This document shows, piece after piece, positions 36,075 through 45,542 of a stretch of DNA of 64,000 nucleotides. Each line of letters opens with the position of its first letter. Positions within the stretch are counted from its first letter, which is position 1. A model generated the notes under the pieces. The model was not told the origin of the DNA. It did no database searches and was given only the letters and a program-made list of their open reading frames with translations. Source of the stretch: Carnobacterium pleistocenium FTR1 (GTDB taxonomy: Bacteria > Bacillota > Bacilli > Lactobacillales > Carnobacteriaceae); the NCBI RefSeq assembly GCF_000744285.1, contig NZ_JQLQ01000002.1, forward strand, positions 1,922,001 to 1,986,000, written 5' to 3'. The translations under genes and the position numbers were made by a program.

Positions 36075-36932
36075 TTACTCAAATTGAAATTCAATTTCTT
36101 GTCGCACAGAATTTTCAGCTTCTGGAGCGTATGGGACATCTTCTCCATTAAGATTGATTTCTGTTGCAGGTGTATTCCCAATTATAATCACTAAAGATGA
36201 AGTTCCCTCTGGAATTTCCGTTTCTAAAGTAGATCCATCTGCTATCAATTGAGCATCAATTGTCGCGCCATCCCCTTCAACGCTGATCCAAGAATCTCCA
36301 CCTGTTGCTGTTAATGTCAAACTATTATCTTCAGCATTTCCTGTGACCGCATAAGTTGTGGTCGACCCAGTAGAAGATACAATCTCTATTCCTAGAGCCT
36401 CTTCTATACTATCAACTGACTCTGCTGATTCAGTCGTTGGCTCTGATTCACTTTCTGAGATAGATTCAGCGCTAGAGACGGATATTGCTTCAGAATTATT
36501 TGTGATCATGGCTTCATCACCTTGATTATTTGTTTTGATTACAGCAAAATAAATGGCTGCTACAATAGCTACTGCCAGAATACCAATTAAAATTGTAGGC
36601 AAATTATTTTGAAATTTTGTTAATAAAACATTTTCAATGTTCTTCCCAGAACGCGTTTGACCGGTAGAAACTTTTTCGACGAATTCTTCATCATGTGCAT
36701 GTGGCACTGCATCCGTATATTCTTCTAGCAATTGATCTCCATTCAAACCGACAGTATCTGCATATTGTTTTATAAATGCACGAGCATAAAATTTTCCCGG
36801 CATAACATCATAGTTGCCTTCTTCAATAGCTATCAAGTAACGCTTTTGAATCTTTGTCATTTGTTGCAAATCATCTAATGTATACCCTTTTACTTTTCTT
36901 GCTTCTTTTAACTTTTCACCAATTTCATTCAA
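36075..36932 (-). CDS. rodZ: RodZ-like cytoskeletal protein (YmfM)
   Basis: A 285-residue bitopic protein. An N-terminal Cro/CI-type helix-turn-helix (EIGEKLKEARKVKGYTLDDL) spans about 1-70, and FYARAFIKQYADTVGL is typical of the family. One membrane helix lies near 112-134 (ILIGILAVAIVAAIYFAVI). A serine- and glutamate-rich linker follows, then an extracellular beta-rich DUF4115 domain. RodZ links MreB to the envelope and supports cell shape; no mreB is visible here. I prefer TTG at 36932, about eight bases after AGGTAGG, over GTG at 36941, which overlaps that site. Confidence 0.88.
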   Translation of the reverse strand: MNEIGEKLKEARKVKGYTLDDLQQMTKIQKRYLIAIEEGNYDVMPGKFYARAFIKQYADTVGLNGDQLLEEYTDAVPHAHDEEFVEKVSTGQTRSGKNIENVLLTKFQNNLPTILIGILAVAIVAAIYFAVIKTNNQGDEAMITNNSEAISVSSAESISESESEPTTESAESVDSIEEALGIEIVSSTGSTTTYAVTGNAEDNSLTLTATGGDSWISVEGDGATIDAQLIADGSTLETEIPEGTSSLVIIIGNTPATEINLNGEDVPYAPEAENSVRQEIEFQFE

Positions 36933-37023
36933 CTGTCTCACCTACCTATTCTCTTAATTTAAAGAGAAAATCTAATATCATTTGCATTATAACATAACTA
37001 AAACTCCAGCAACATTTATTTCT

Positions 37024-37749
37024 CTATTTTAACCAACCACCGCTGATAATGATTGATTGACCTGTCATATAGCCACTTCTTTTATCTACCAATTGAGTAA
37101 CCCAAAAACTGATTTCAGAAATACTTCCTAACCGTCCTAATGGAATTTCACTTTCCAACTCTTTTATTTCAGCTAAAGTAAATTCTTGATTCATTTTAGT
37201 CGCAATCGCTCCTGGAGAAACAGCATTTACGGTTATTCCTAAGCTGGCTACTTCTTTACTATACGCTTTAACAAAAGCTAGTTGAGCACCTTTTGTCGTG
37301 CTATAAAAAACTTCCATCGCACTTCCCGTTTCCCCGTAAATAGAACTGATAAAAATAACTCTTCCATGTTTCGAACGAGCTAATTTATCTTGCAATTGTT
37401 GCATTAAAATAACTGGCGTTTTAACATGCACTGCCCACATACGCTCCATGTCCATAGAAGATACTTCTGTTAGTAACTGATAAGTTGTAAAACCACTAGC
37501 GAAAATAACAACATCAACTTGGAAAATTGAATTAAGAAAAAGAGGAATATCCTCTTCTTTAGTCATATCTAAAGACACTGCATAAAAATCTTGTTTAGAG
37601 TAGCGTTCTTGATAATCCTGCAACTGACTATTGATGCTTTCTACATTTGAATGATAATGCAAATACAGCGACCAGCCTTTTTCTGCTAATTCTTGCGCTA
37701 TTCCTTTTCCTATATCACCGCTTGCTCCCATGATCAATGCAAATTTCAA
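37024..37749 (-). CDS. ymfI: Short-chain dehydrogenase/reductase YmfI
   Basis: A 241-residue Rossmann-fold oxidoreductase. The nucleotide-binding motif MGASGDIGKGIA is near residue 7. The catalytic serine lies in FISSIYGETG and the tyrosine-lysine pair in YSTTKGAQL near 155, followed by VNAVSPGAIAT. It resembles 3-oxoacyl-ACP reductases, but the substrate is unknown. Its ATG overlaps the ymfH stop by four bases, so translation is coupled. The ymfF-ymfH-ymfI triad is conserved between ftsK and rodZ in Firmicutes. Confidence 0.9.
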   Translation of the reverse strand: MKFALIMGASGDIGKGIAQELAEKGWSLYLHYHSNVESINSQLQDYQERYSKQDFYAVSLDMTKEEDIPLFLNSIFQVDVVIFASGFTTYQLLTEVSSMDMERMWAVHVKTPVILMQQLQDKLARSKHGRVIFISSIYGETGSAMEVFYSTTKGAQLAFVKAYSKEVASLGITVNAVSPGAIATKMNQEFTLAEIKELESEIPLGRLGSISEISFWVTQLVDKRSGYMTGQSIIISGGWLK

Positions 37750-39047
37750 GCTTCATTCGCCTCTTTTGGTAAAATATGAAAAGTGGTCATATGTTCTTCA
37801 ACCATAAATTTTTCAGCTGCTTTTTTAATATCTATCAGTGTAATCCTTTCGATAATGGGAACAATATCAAATAGAGTTGCTTCTCCATAAGAGGGTTGAC
37901 TAAATTGATTCGCAATGTATTCTAAAGAATTTAAAGACTGCAATTCTTGACCAATCATTCGTTTTTTAACTAATGCTAAATTTTCTTCAGTTAATTCTGA
38001 ACTACTTTTTGCACTGAGTAACAATTTCTTAATTTCATCACTAAACACAGTAGCATCTTTTGCATCTCCACTAATATCAATAAAATGAAAGGTACGATCC
38101 AAATTAAACTCATAGGAGAAACTATCATCTATTATTCCTTTATCATACAAATCTAAATAATTTGCTGACGTAGGACCAAATAATAAAGTCAGTAGTAAAT
38201 CCATGGTCGTTTTATATTCTAAAGCTTTTATACCATTTGGTATTATATTGATTCCTTTTACTCCAACAATACTTTTTGGTCGACTAACAGGCATTTTAAT
38301 GAAATCAAATACCTTGATATCATGAATCGTCTCTTCAGGAAAGACTCGTTCAATTGTTTCGACCGGCAAGTATTCTTTCTTAGTTTGGTTTTCTCGGATC
38401 AATTGCATCATTTCTTCAGGGTCTAATTTTCCTACTACAAATAAATTCATATTGCTAGGGTGATAAAAAGTCGCATGGTTTTCGTACAGCAATTCAGGAG
38501 TGATATCCATAATACTATCCACTGTTCCGGCAATGTCGATGTGTAATGGGTGCTTCGGATACATATTGCCTAAAATACCAAAATACAAACGCCAGTCTGG
38601 TTCGTCTTCATACATTTGAATTTCTTGAGTAATAATACCTTTTTCTTTATTAACGGTTGCTTCTGTAAAATAAGGTTCTTGAACAAAATTTAATAATGTT
38701 TCTAAACTTTCAGAAACATGATTGGTACTAGAAAAAAGGTAAGCAGTTCTTGTAAAACTTGTAAAGGCATTAGCTGAAGCGCCTAATCGGCCAAATGTAT
38801 TAAATACATCTCCATCTTCTTTTTCAAATAGCTTGTGTTCTAAAAAATGAGCAATACCATCTGGCACAGTAATCGTTTCAGTTTTTCCACGAGGGACAAA
38901 TTGATTATCGATTGAACCAAAATTTGTTGAAAACAAACCATAAGTCTTATGGAAATCATTTTTAGGCAACAAAGTTACTTGTAAGCCGTTTCCTAGCGTT
39001 TCTGTATAAATTATTTCTTGTAATTGTTCATAAATTTTTTTCTCCAT
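37746..39047 (-). CDS. ymfH: M16 family peptidase YmfH (catalytic type)
   Basis: A 433-residue pitrilysin-family protein. The inverted zinc motif HFLEH is intact in DGIAHFLEHKLFEKEDGDVF near residue 67, and the distal glutamate lies in NKEKGIITQEIQMYEDEP near 135. This is the catalytic-looking partner of the adjacent YmfF, which lacks the motif. The substrate is unknown. ATG at 39047 overlaps the end of ymfF by one base and follows GGAGGCG. Confidence 0.9.
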   Translation of the reverse strand: MEKKIYEQLQEIIYTETLGNGLQVTLLPKNDFHKTYGLFSTNFGSIDNQFVPRGKTETITVPDGIAHFLEHKLFEKEDGDVFNTFGRLGASANAFTSFTRTAYLFSSTNHVSESLETLLNFVQEPYFTEATVNKEKGIITQEIQMYEDEPDWRLYFGILGNMYPKHPLHIDIAGTVDSIMDITPELLYENHATFYHPSNMNLFVVGKLDPEEMMQLIRENQTKKEYLPVETIERVFPEETIHDIKVFDFIKMPVSRPKSIVGVKGINIIPNGIKALEYKTTMDLLLTLLFGPTSANYLDLYDKGIIDDSFSYEFNLDRTFHFIDISGDAKDATVFSDEIKKLLLSAKSSSELTEENLALVKKRMIGQELQSLNSLEYIANQFSQPSYGEATLFDIVPIIERITLIDIKKAAEKFMVEEHMTTFHILPKEANEA

Positions 39048-40309
39048 TATTTCGCCTCCGCTGTTAAAAAGAATGTTGCCTTTAGCTTCACTTTATTAGC
39101 TACTTCAATAATATCTTTTTTAGTAACTTTCTCAATACTCGCTACCCATTCATCAATTGAAAGAACTTTTCCTTTAGCTAATTGTAACGCATAGATACGT
39201 TCAATAACAGATCCTGGATTATCTTCTGATTGGAAAAGTTGATTTTTCAACATTTCTTTCGTTTGAGAAATTGATTCATCTGTAAAGTTTCCAGCTTGCA
39301 TTTCTTCCAACTGCAAAGCAATAATTTCTCTAACCTGATCTACTTTTTGAACATCGATCCCAGTTTGAACAGTCATCATTCCTCTAAATGCATCCATCGA
39401 ACTAGAAGCATAGTAGGCCAAGCTTTCTTTTTCACGCACGTTCATAAACAATTTTGAATGCGGAAATCCCCCAAATAAACCATTGAATACTTGTGCTGCA
39501 TAATAGGTTGGGTCATGATAAAAAATGTTCGTTGTGTACCCAAGATTAAATTTTGCTTGAATAATCTCTTGTCGTTCCGTCTTATTTTCCACTTCACTAA
39601 CTTTTGGCTCAGTGTAAAAACTACTTGTTTTTATTAATTTGCGCGGAGAAAAATCAAATTGCTCAAAGGCAGACTGAATTTCTTTTTCATTAACATCGCC
39701 TAGAACATAAATATCTATTTTGTCTTGATTTAATAAATCTTGGTAATAATCATACAAAGAAACAGGCGATATATTTTCTAAATCTTCTTTTGACCCTACA
39801 CTTGGTGTTTGTTGATTGATATCTTTAAAAAATAATTCCTGTAAAGAAAGACTTGCATAAGTTTGTTTGTCATCAAGAAGTGAATCATAGTAATCGACGA
39901 GGTTCTCTTTTTCTCTCTTAAACGTCTTTTCATTAAAATGCCCATTTTCAACATTTGGTTGGAAGATAACTTCTTTTAAAAAATCAATTCCTTCTTGTAA
40001 GACATTATCTCCTTTTGAAAGATATTTCTCATTAACTAAATTTAAACTAACGGAGAATATATGTGTACCTCCCTTTTTGTTTACCGCTGTTCCAAAGTTA
40101 GCTCCATACATATTTGAAAGTTCACTTCTTAAAGCTGTTTGTGTTGGGTATTTCATGCTATTTGTTTCCAGCACATTCGCTAGCATAGCTCTTTTTGTAA
40201 TGGTTTCTTTATTTAACGGAGCGCGAAATTTCAACATGATTCGAATCGTTTTGTATTTTTTTGTAGGGAGCACATGTAAATGAACTCCTTCTTTTAATTG
40301 AATAGACAT
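39047..40309 (-). CDS. ymfF: M16 family protein YmfF (non-catalytic type)
   Basis: A 420-residue insulinase-like protein. The position equivalent to HxxEH reads MLANVLETNS, so the zinc site is missing. That is usual for YmfF, which probably forms a heterodimer with YmfH. The C-terminal half keeps the fold, for example YAAQVFNGLFGGFPHSKLF near residue 270. In some bacteria YmfF/YmfH-like pairs act in peptide maturation, but I see no candidate peptide gene here. ATG at 40309 follows GAGGAGG. Confidence 0.88.
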   Translation of the reverse strand: MSIQLKEGVHLHVLPTKKYKTIRIMLKFRAPLNKETITKRAMLANVLETNSMKYPTQTALRSELSNMYGANFGTAVNKKGGTHIFSVSLNLVNEKYLSKGDNVLQEGIDFLKEVIFQPNVENGHFNEKTFKREKENLVDYYDSLLDDKQTYASLSLQELFFKDINQQTPSVGSKEDLENISPVSLYDYYQDLLNQDKIDIYVLGDVNEKEIQSAFEQFDFSPRKLIKTSSFYTEPKVSEVENKTERQEIIQAKFNLGYTTNIFYHDPTYYAAQVFNGLFGGFPHSKLFMNVREKESLAYYASSSMDAFRGMMTVQTGIDVQKVDQVREIIALQLEEMQAGNFTDESISQTKEMLKNQLFQSEDNPGSVIERIYALQLAKGKVLSIDEWVASIEKVTKKDIIEVANKVKLKATFFLTAEAK

Positions 40310-40373
40310 ACCTTTATTCCTCCTCTAACTTGGAAACTGTTCATTATCTATCTTAAAATAAAAAACAATAAAA

Positions 40374-40408
40374 AGAAAGCAACAACAGACATATCCGTCT
40401 GTTGTTGC
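40374..40408 (-). terminator. Terminator of the nucleoside transporter operon
   Basis: A perfect 12-base-pair stem, GCAACAACAGAC/GTCTGTTGTTGC (40379-40390 with 40397-40408), is followed on the minus strand by TTTCTTTTTATT. It lies 11 bases after the nupQ stop. Confidence 0.92.
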
Positions 40409-40419
40409 CAAAATAGTAC

Positions 40420-41379
40420 TTATTTTGATTTAATGTATGTTTTTCCGCCAGCTGCTGGTCCTTCAGACCTACCAATTACTCCTACCAACACAATAATCGT
40501 GATGGCATATGGTGCGATTTGCAACCATACACTTGGAATATCTTGGATGATTGGAATGTAGTTTCCAATAACGCCTAGACTTTGAGCAAACCCGAAGAAT
40601 ATGGCTGCTCCCATTGCACCAAGAGGATTCCACTTGCCAAATATCATTGCAGCCATAGCGATAAACCCTTGACCAGCAATCGTTGAAGCTGAGAAACTTA
40701 ACGAGATAGACTGAGCTTGAATAGCTCCACCCATACCACCTAGTAAACCGGACAACATGACACCAGCGTACTTCATTAAGTAAACATTAATGCCTAATGT
40801 ATCTGCTGCTTGAGGATGTTCTCCTACAGATCTTAATCGTAAACCGAAACGAGTCTTAAATAGCACTACCCAGCAAATAACTGCAATTAAAATACCTGCA
40901 AATGCGGGTGCTGAAGTTCCTCTAAAGAAAATATCGCCAATAATTGGGATACGATTTAATAAGGGAACCGTTACTTTACCAAAGCTTTCTGTGATACGAT
41001 CTGTTTGTCCAGCGCCATTATACAATACTCGTGTAAAGAAAATGGCTAAGGCTGGAGCCATTAAATTAATTACGGTACCAGAGATAATGTGATCCGCTCT
41101 TAGATTGACTGTCGCTACCGCATGGATCAATGAAAAGATCACACCGATCAGTCCACCAACTAAAGCGGCGATCCAAGGAGTCCACCCACCAAAAGCTCCT
41201 GCAAATGTTAAATTAAAGACAATCGAACTGAAAGCTCCTATAACCATGATTCCTTCTAGTCCTACGTTAACGATACCGCTTCGTTCAGAGAATGTTCCAC
41301 CAAGGGCAGTTAAGACAAGAGGAGCTGAGTAGACAAGTGATGATGCAACTATTAATTGAAGCAAACTGATAATATCCAT
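40420..41379 (-). CDS. nupQ: Nucleoside ABC transporter permease (NupQ/YufQ type)
   Basis: A 319-residue BPD_transp_2 family permease with about nine hydrophobic segments. GTFSERSGIVNVGLEGIMVIG near residues 29-49 (two short blocks) and LRSVGEHPQAADTLGINVYL near 185 are characteristic of the basic membrane protein family of nucleoside importers. Its start lies one base after the nupP stop region. Guanosine or purine nucleoside uptake is inferred from Bacillus NupNOPQ. Confidence 0.9.
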   Translation of the reverse strand: MDIISLLQLIVASSLVYSAPLVLTALGGTFSERSGIVNVGLEGIMVIGAFSSIVFNLTFAGAFGGWTPWIAALVGGLIGVIFSLIHAVATVNLRADHIISGTVINLMAPALAIFFTRVLYNGAGQTDRITESFGKVTVPLLNRIPIIGDIFFRGTSAPAFAGILIAVICWVVLFKTRFGLRLRSVGEHPQAADTLGINVYLMKYAGVMLSGLLGGMGGAIQAQSISLSFSASTIAGQGFIAMAAMIFGKWNPLGAMGAAIFFGFAQSLGVIGNYIPIIQDIPSVWLQIAPYAITIIVLVGVIGRSEGPAAGGKTYIKSK

Positions 41380-41380
41380 C

Positions 41381-42448
41381 CTATTTCACTCCTCCTTTAT
41401 TCACTCTAGCTCGTCTGTCAATAAAGTAGCGAATTAAATAATTAGCTCCTACAAAGAAGATAATAGATGCAATAACAATATCGACAACTTCAGTTGGCAC
41501 TCCAGAAATGATTGGCATACTGTTTCCACCAATTTTCAATGCCCCAAATAAAATAGCTGAAAAGATGATTCCTACAGGATTGCTTAATCCCAGCAAAGCT
41601 ACCGCCATACCATCAAATCCAATTGTTGGCATTGCACCTTGGGTAAAGATATTTTGGAAATTTCCAAGACCTTCCATTACTCCGCCTAAACCAGCTAAAC
41701 CACCACTGATCAGCATAGATATAATAATATTGCGCTTAGAACTCATACCAGCATATTCAGAAGCACTCGGATTCAATCCAACGGTTCTGATTTCAAATCC
41801 AGTAGTAGTTTTTCTCATTAAGAACCACACAACAATAGCCATGACTAATGAAATGAAAATTCCAGCGTGAAGCGTAGAATTACTTGTTAATTCAGTTATC
41901 CAGCCAACGCGCAAACTAGCGCCTTCTGAAATGCGCGGAGTTGCATCTGCTGAATCCGTTAAAATATTTCGAATCAAGTAATTGGTAGTATAAAGAGCAA
42001 TGTAATTCAGCATGATCGTAACAATGACTTCACTAGTATTAAAATAAGCTCTTAAGAATCCGGCAATCCCTGCCCAAATCGCACCAGCCAACACTCCTCC
42101 CAATATGCTTAATGGAAGTAAAATAAATCCTGGCAGATCCGCAAATATATTAGCCACCCAGACAGAACAAAGCCATCCTAGCAATGCTTGACCTGCAACC
42201 CCAATATTAAAAAATCCAGCAGTATAAGCTACAGAAAAACCTAACGCCGTTAAAATAAGCGGTGTGGCTTGTCTCAACGTTTCTCCAATATAAAAAGATG
42301 AACCAAAAGCGCCATTGATCATGGCTGAATACCCACTTATCGGATTATACCCAAAAATAGCCATGATAATTGCACCAAGAATGAACCCCATGACCACAGA
42401 TAGTAAAGGAACTAATAGATTATTTAACGATTCTCTTTTATTGGTCAA
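41381..42448 (-). CDS. nupP: Nucleoside ABC transporter permease (NupP/YufP type)
   Basis: A 355-residue permease, the partner of NupQ. It has about eight to ten hydrophobic segments, with GFSVAYTAGFFNIGVAGQAL near residue 70 and IRTVGLNPSASEYAGMSSKR near 225. I prefer TTG at 42448, about eight bases after GGAGGG. The longer form from ATG at 42469 would have that ribosome binding site inside the coding region. The start overlaps the nupO stop by 11 bases. Confidence 0.88.
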   Translation of the reverse strand: MTNKRESLNNLLVPLLSVVMGFILGAIIMAIFGYNPISGYSAMINGAFGSSFYIGETLRQATPLILTALGFSVAYTAGFFNIGVAGQALLGWLCSVWVANIFADLPGFILLPLSILGGVLAGAIWAGIAGFLRAYFNTSEVIVTIMLNYIALYTTNYLIRNILTDSADATPRISEGASLRVGWITELTSNSTLHAGIFISLVMAIVVWFLMRKTTTGFEIRTVGLNPSASEYAGMSSKRNIIISMLISGGLAGLGGVMEGLGNFQNIFTQGAMPTIGFDGMAVALLGLSNPVGIIFSAILFGALKIGGNSMPIISGVPTEVVDIVIASIIFFVGANYLIRYFIDRRARVNKGGVK

Positions 42449-44018
42449 TGTGGACACCCTCCTTTCCATTTCCTTGTTTAATCAAAGAACGAGCTTTTTC
42501 AAGAGATGTACCTGCCATCAACAGACCAAGTTCTTGTTGAGTTGTTTCTTTAGGGTCTACAATAGCAACAACATTTCCTTCATACATGACAGCGATTCGA
42601 TCAGATACATTTAAAATTTCATCCAATTCAAAACTCATTAGCAATACAGCTTTTCCATTGTCTCTTTGTTCAATCAAACGTGAATGTATATATTCAATTG
42701 CTCCTACATCAAGTCCACGAGTTGGTTGAGCAGCGATCAATAAAGAAGGATTGCGATTGATCTCTCTAGCAATAATAGCTTTTTGTTGATTCCCACCTGA
42801 TAGCGAACCAGCAGGGTCGGACTCACTTTGAGAACGCACATCAAATTCTTCAATCAATTTTAAAGCAAATTTATTTATTTCTTTTTGATTTAGAATTCCA
42901 TACTTGCTTAAAGGTTTTTTATAATATGTTTGCAATACCATATTTTCTTCTAATGACATTGGTAAGACTAGGCCGTGTTTTTGACGGTCTTCTGGAATAT
43001 GACCTAATCCTACCTCTGTAATTTTACGCGGTGATTTATTTTGGATCTCTTGTCCGTTTAATACAATTTTTCCACTTTCAACTTTTGTTAGACCTGTTAT
43101 TGCATGAATCAATTCACTTTGTCCATTTCCATCGATTCCAGCGATTCCCATAACTTCTCCAGCCCGAACTTCCAAACTTAATCCTTTAACTGCCTCTAAC
43201 CCACGATTTTCTTTTACAACAATATTCTGAATTGATAACACAACTTCTTTTGGTTGCGAAGCTTTCTTTTTCGTCTTAAATGACACAGAACGTCCAACCA
43301 TCATATCGGCTAACTCTTGTGGAGATGTAGTTGCAACATCTACCGTATTAATACTTTTCCCACGACGGATTACTGTGCACCGATCTGCGACTGCTTTTAT
43401 TTCGTCAAGTTTATGCGTGATTAAGATGATGGACTTCCCTTCTTTTGTTAGGGCTCTCATAATATTAATCAGTTCGTCAATTTCTTGAGGGGTCAATACG
43501 GCTGTAGGTTCATCAAAGATTAAAATGTCCGCTCCACGATAAAGAGTCTTTAAAATCTCTACCCTTTGTTCCATCCCAACTGAAATAGACTCGACTTTTG
43601 CATTAGGATCAATTAGCAGACCATATTTTCCAGACAATTCTTTGATGTCTTTTTTAGCTGAATCTCTATCTAGAAAACCTTTTCTAGTTTGTTCAACTCC
43701 TAAAATAATATTTTCAGTCACAGTAAATTTTTTCACTAACATAAAATGTTGGTGAACCATTCCAATACCTAGTTTATTTGCTACACTTGGTGAACTTATG
43801 TTTACTGCTTGTCCGTTTACTAGAATTTCGCCAGAAGTAGGTTCTAACAAACCTGAAAGAATATTCATTAAAGTAGATTTCCCAGCACCGTTTTCTCCTA
43901 AGAGTGCATGTATTTCTCCCTTTTTAAGCTGCAAATTAATATTATCATTCGCTTTAAAAGTACCAAATTCTTTTGTAATGCCCTTCATTTCAATGACGTT
44001 TACTGATTCTGACACCAT
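42438..44018 (-). CDS. nupO: Nucleoside ABC transporter ATP-binding protein (NupO/YufO type)
   Basis: A 526-residue duplicated ABC ATPase. The first half has Walker A GENGAGKST near residue 40, signature ISVGMEQRVEILK near 147 and Walker B LIFDEPTAVLTPQE near 167. The second half has GIDGNGQSEL near 297 in place of a full Walker A, and signature LSGGNQQKAI near 404. A degenerate second site is normal in sugar- and nucleoside-type double ATPases. ATG at 44018 follows AAGGAGTG. Confidence 0.92.
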   Translation of the reverse strand: MVSESVNVIEMKGITKEFGTFKANDNINLQLKKGEIHALLGENGAGKSTLMNILSGLLEPTSGEILVNGQAVNISSPSVANKLGIGMVHQHFMLVKKFTVTENIILGVEQTRKGFLDRDSAKKDIKELSGKYGLLIDPNAKVESISVGMEQRVEILKTLYRGADILIFDEPTAVLTPQEIDELINIMRALTKEGKSIILITHKLDEIKAVADRCTVIRRGKSINTVDVATTSPQELADMMVGRSVSFKTKKKASQPKEVVLSIQNIVVKENRGLEAVKGLSLEVRAGEVMGIAGIDGNGQSELIHAITGLTKVESGKIVLNGQEIQNKSPRKITEVGLGHIPEDRQKHGLVLPMSLEENMVLQTYYKKPLSKYGILNQKEINKFALKLIEEFDVRSQSESDPAGSLSGGNQQKAIIAREINRNPSLLIAAQPTRGLDVGAIEYIHSRLIEQRDNGKAVLLMSFELDEILNVSDRIAVMYEGNVVAIVDPKETTQQELGLLMAGTSLEKARSLIKQGNGKEGVHIDQ

Positions 44019-44158
44019 GGATTCACTCCTTTTCTATTGCTCAATCTATTATCTATGATAGTTGTTTTACAGACAAGCGATTATTAAATTTTCTCTTTTA
44101 ATTTTAATAGAAAAAATAAATGCCACCTTATAGAAAATTTGATAATTCAATAAAGAGT

Positions 44159-44189
44159 AAAAGACCGGTATATAATTACCCGGTCCTTT
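44159..44189 (-). terminator. Hairpin between bmpA and nupO
   Basis: GACCGG (44163-44168) pairs with CCGGTC (44180-44185), with A/T flanks and a T-run on the minus strand. It probably causes partial termination, raising the binding protein level over the permeases. Confidence 0.65.
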
Positions 44190-44228
44190 CACTTTTATTT
44201 ATTCCTTAAACTATTGTGTACTCAAAAA

Positions 44229-45278
44229 TCAAGGGGCTTCTGGAACTGTAATGTCGCCATCAATAATTTGTTGTTTGTAATCTTCAACAGTTGTGATTAC
44301 TTCTTCAGATAAAGCGCCATCTGTAATACCAACACTGTCTTCAGCTAAACCAAAGTTACTGATTTCACCACCTGGGAAGTTTCCTTCCATCGATGCATTT
44401 GCGATATCTTGAACAGCTTGACCGACACCTTTAAGTGTTGAAGTAAGGGTTAAGTTTCCACCATCGTATTCGCCTTCAGCAGTTTGATCACGGTCAACTC
44501 CGATTACCCATAATTGTTCATCTGGGGTAGAATTCATACGGTCAATAGCCTCTGAGAATACACCATTACCTGTATCGCCAGATGCATGATAAATAATATC
44601 TGCGCCAGAACTATACATTGCAGCTGCTAATTGTTTACCAAGAGCAGCATCTCCAAATGAACCAGCATATTCAACATCAACTTCGATTTCTGGATCAACA
44701 GCTTCTACTCCTGCTACAAAACCAGCTTCAAAACGATCGATGACATCACTTTCTTGTCCACCAATGAATCCCACGTGATTTTTTTCAGTCGTTTCAGCAG
44801 CAGCAACACCGGCTAAAAATGCAGCTTCATGATCTTTAAACAATACAGAAGCAACATTATCTTCTTCGATCATTTCATCGATGATTACGAAATCTTGGTC
44901 TGGATTTTGTGTAGCAACATCTTGCATTGCAGGTTTTAATTTATAACCGATTCCGTAGATCAAATCAAAATCATTATTTAAAGCCGTATTCAAATTTGTA
45001 ACAAATTGAGAATCTTCATCAGATTGAATGTAATTGTAGCCTTCAGGTCCTTCTTCAAGTCCATGTTCTTCTCCCCAAGCTTGCATACCTTCCCATGCAG
45101 ATTGGTTAAATGATTTATCATCTACTCCACCTACGTCAGTAACCATGACAATTGAGTAGTCTACTCCTGAACCAGAAGTTGAAGCAGTATCACTTCCTTC
45201 ATCAGCACCACACGCTGCCAATGTTAAACTTGACAATAAACCTAGAGTTAATAAACTCTTGAAATTTCTACTTTTCAC
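44229..45278 (-). CDS. bmpA: BMP-family nucleoside-binding lipoprotein (TcsA/NupN type)
   Basis: A 349-residue extracellular lipoprotein. The signal peptide ends in a lipobox with the cysteine near residue 23 (LAACGADEG). BMP-family blocks follow: VTDVGGVDDKSFNQSAWEG near 47, HVGFIGGQESDVIDRFEAGF near 168, HASGDTGNGVFSEA near 230 and VIGVDRDQ near 258. It delivers nucleosides to the NupOPQ complex. In Listeria the homologue TcsA lies at the same place between ftsK and ymfF. The start is GTG at 45278 behind GGGGG. Confidence 0.92.
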   Translation of the reverse strand: MKSRNFKSLLTLGLLSSLTLAACGADEGSDTASTSGSGVDYSIVMVTDVGGVDDKSFNQSAWEGMQAWGEEHGLEEGPEGYNYIQSDEDSQFVTNLNTALNNDFDLIYGIGYKLKPAMQDVATQNPDQDFVIIDEMIEEDNVASVLFKDHEAAFLAGVAAAETTEKNHVGFIGGQESDVIDRFEAGFVAGVEAVDPEIEVDVEYAGSFGDAALGKQLAAAMYSSGADIIYHASGDTGNGVFSEAIDRMNSTPDEQLWVIGVDRDQTAEGEYDGGNLTLTSTLKGVGQAVQDIANASMEGNFPGGEISNFGLAEDSVGITDGALSEEVITTVEDYKQQIIDGDITVPEAP

Positions 45279-45340
45279 TCAAAAAACCCCCATTAATTTT
45301 TTAGTACGAATTAATTCTAAATCAATTCATCCTCATATTT

Positions 45341-45368
45341 ATAATACCATTTTTATTTTAAAAAACAA
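45341..45368 (-). promoter_or_regulatory. bmpA promoter
   Basis: On the minus strand, TTGTTT (45363-45368), a 16-base spacer and TATTAT (45341-45346) preceded by TGG (extended -10) form a promoter about 60 bases before the start codon. Confidence 0.6.
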
Positions 45369-45384
45369 ACAACAAATGTGATTA

Positions 45385-45411
45385 TTGAAAACGTTTTAGC
45401 TTGAAAACGTT
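45385..45411 (-). promoter_or_regulatory. Tandem cre-like motifs upstream of bmpA
   Basis: The 11-base sequence TTGAAAACGTT occurs twice as a direct repeat (45385-45395 and 45401-45411), 16 bases apart. Each copy resembles a degenerate CcpA cre site. They lie 17 bases upstream of the bmpA -35. Confidence 0.4.
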
Positions 45412-45494
45412 CAGTTTTTAATCTATTTTTAATCTATTTGATTCACTTTTACCTAAGTTCGAGCTCGTAATAGGATTAACCTGATTTCCCTTAA

Positions 45495-45534
45495 AAAGTA
45501 CCCATTAAGAAGTGGATTACTTAATGGATACTTT
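45495..45534 (-). terminator. Terminator of ftsK
   Basis: AAAGTACCCATTAAG (45495-45509) pairs with CTTAATGGATACTTT (45520-45534) with one C/A mismatch, and T-rich sequence follows on the minus strand. Confidence 0.82.
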
Positions 45535-45542
45535 CGTTGCTA

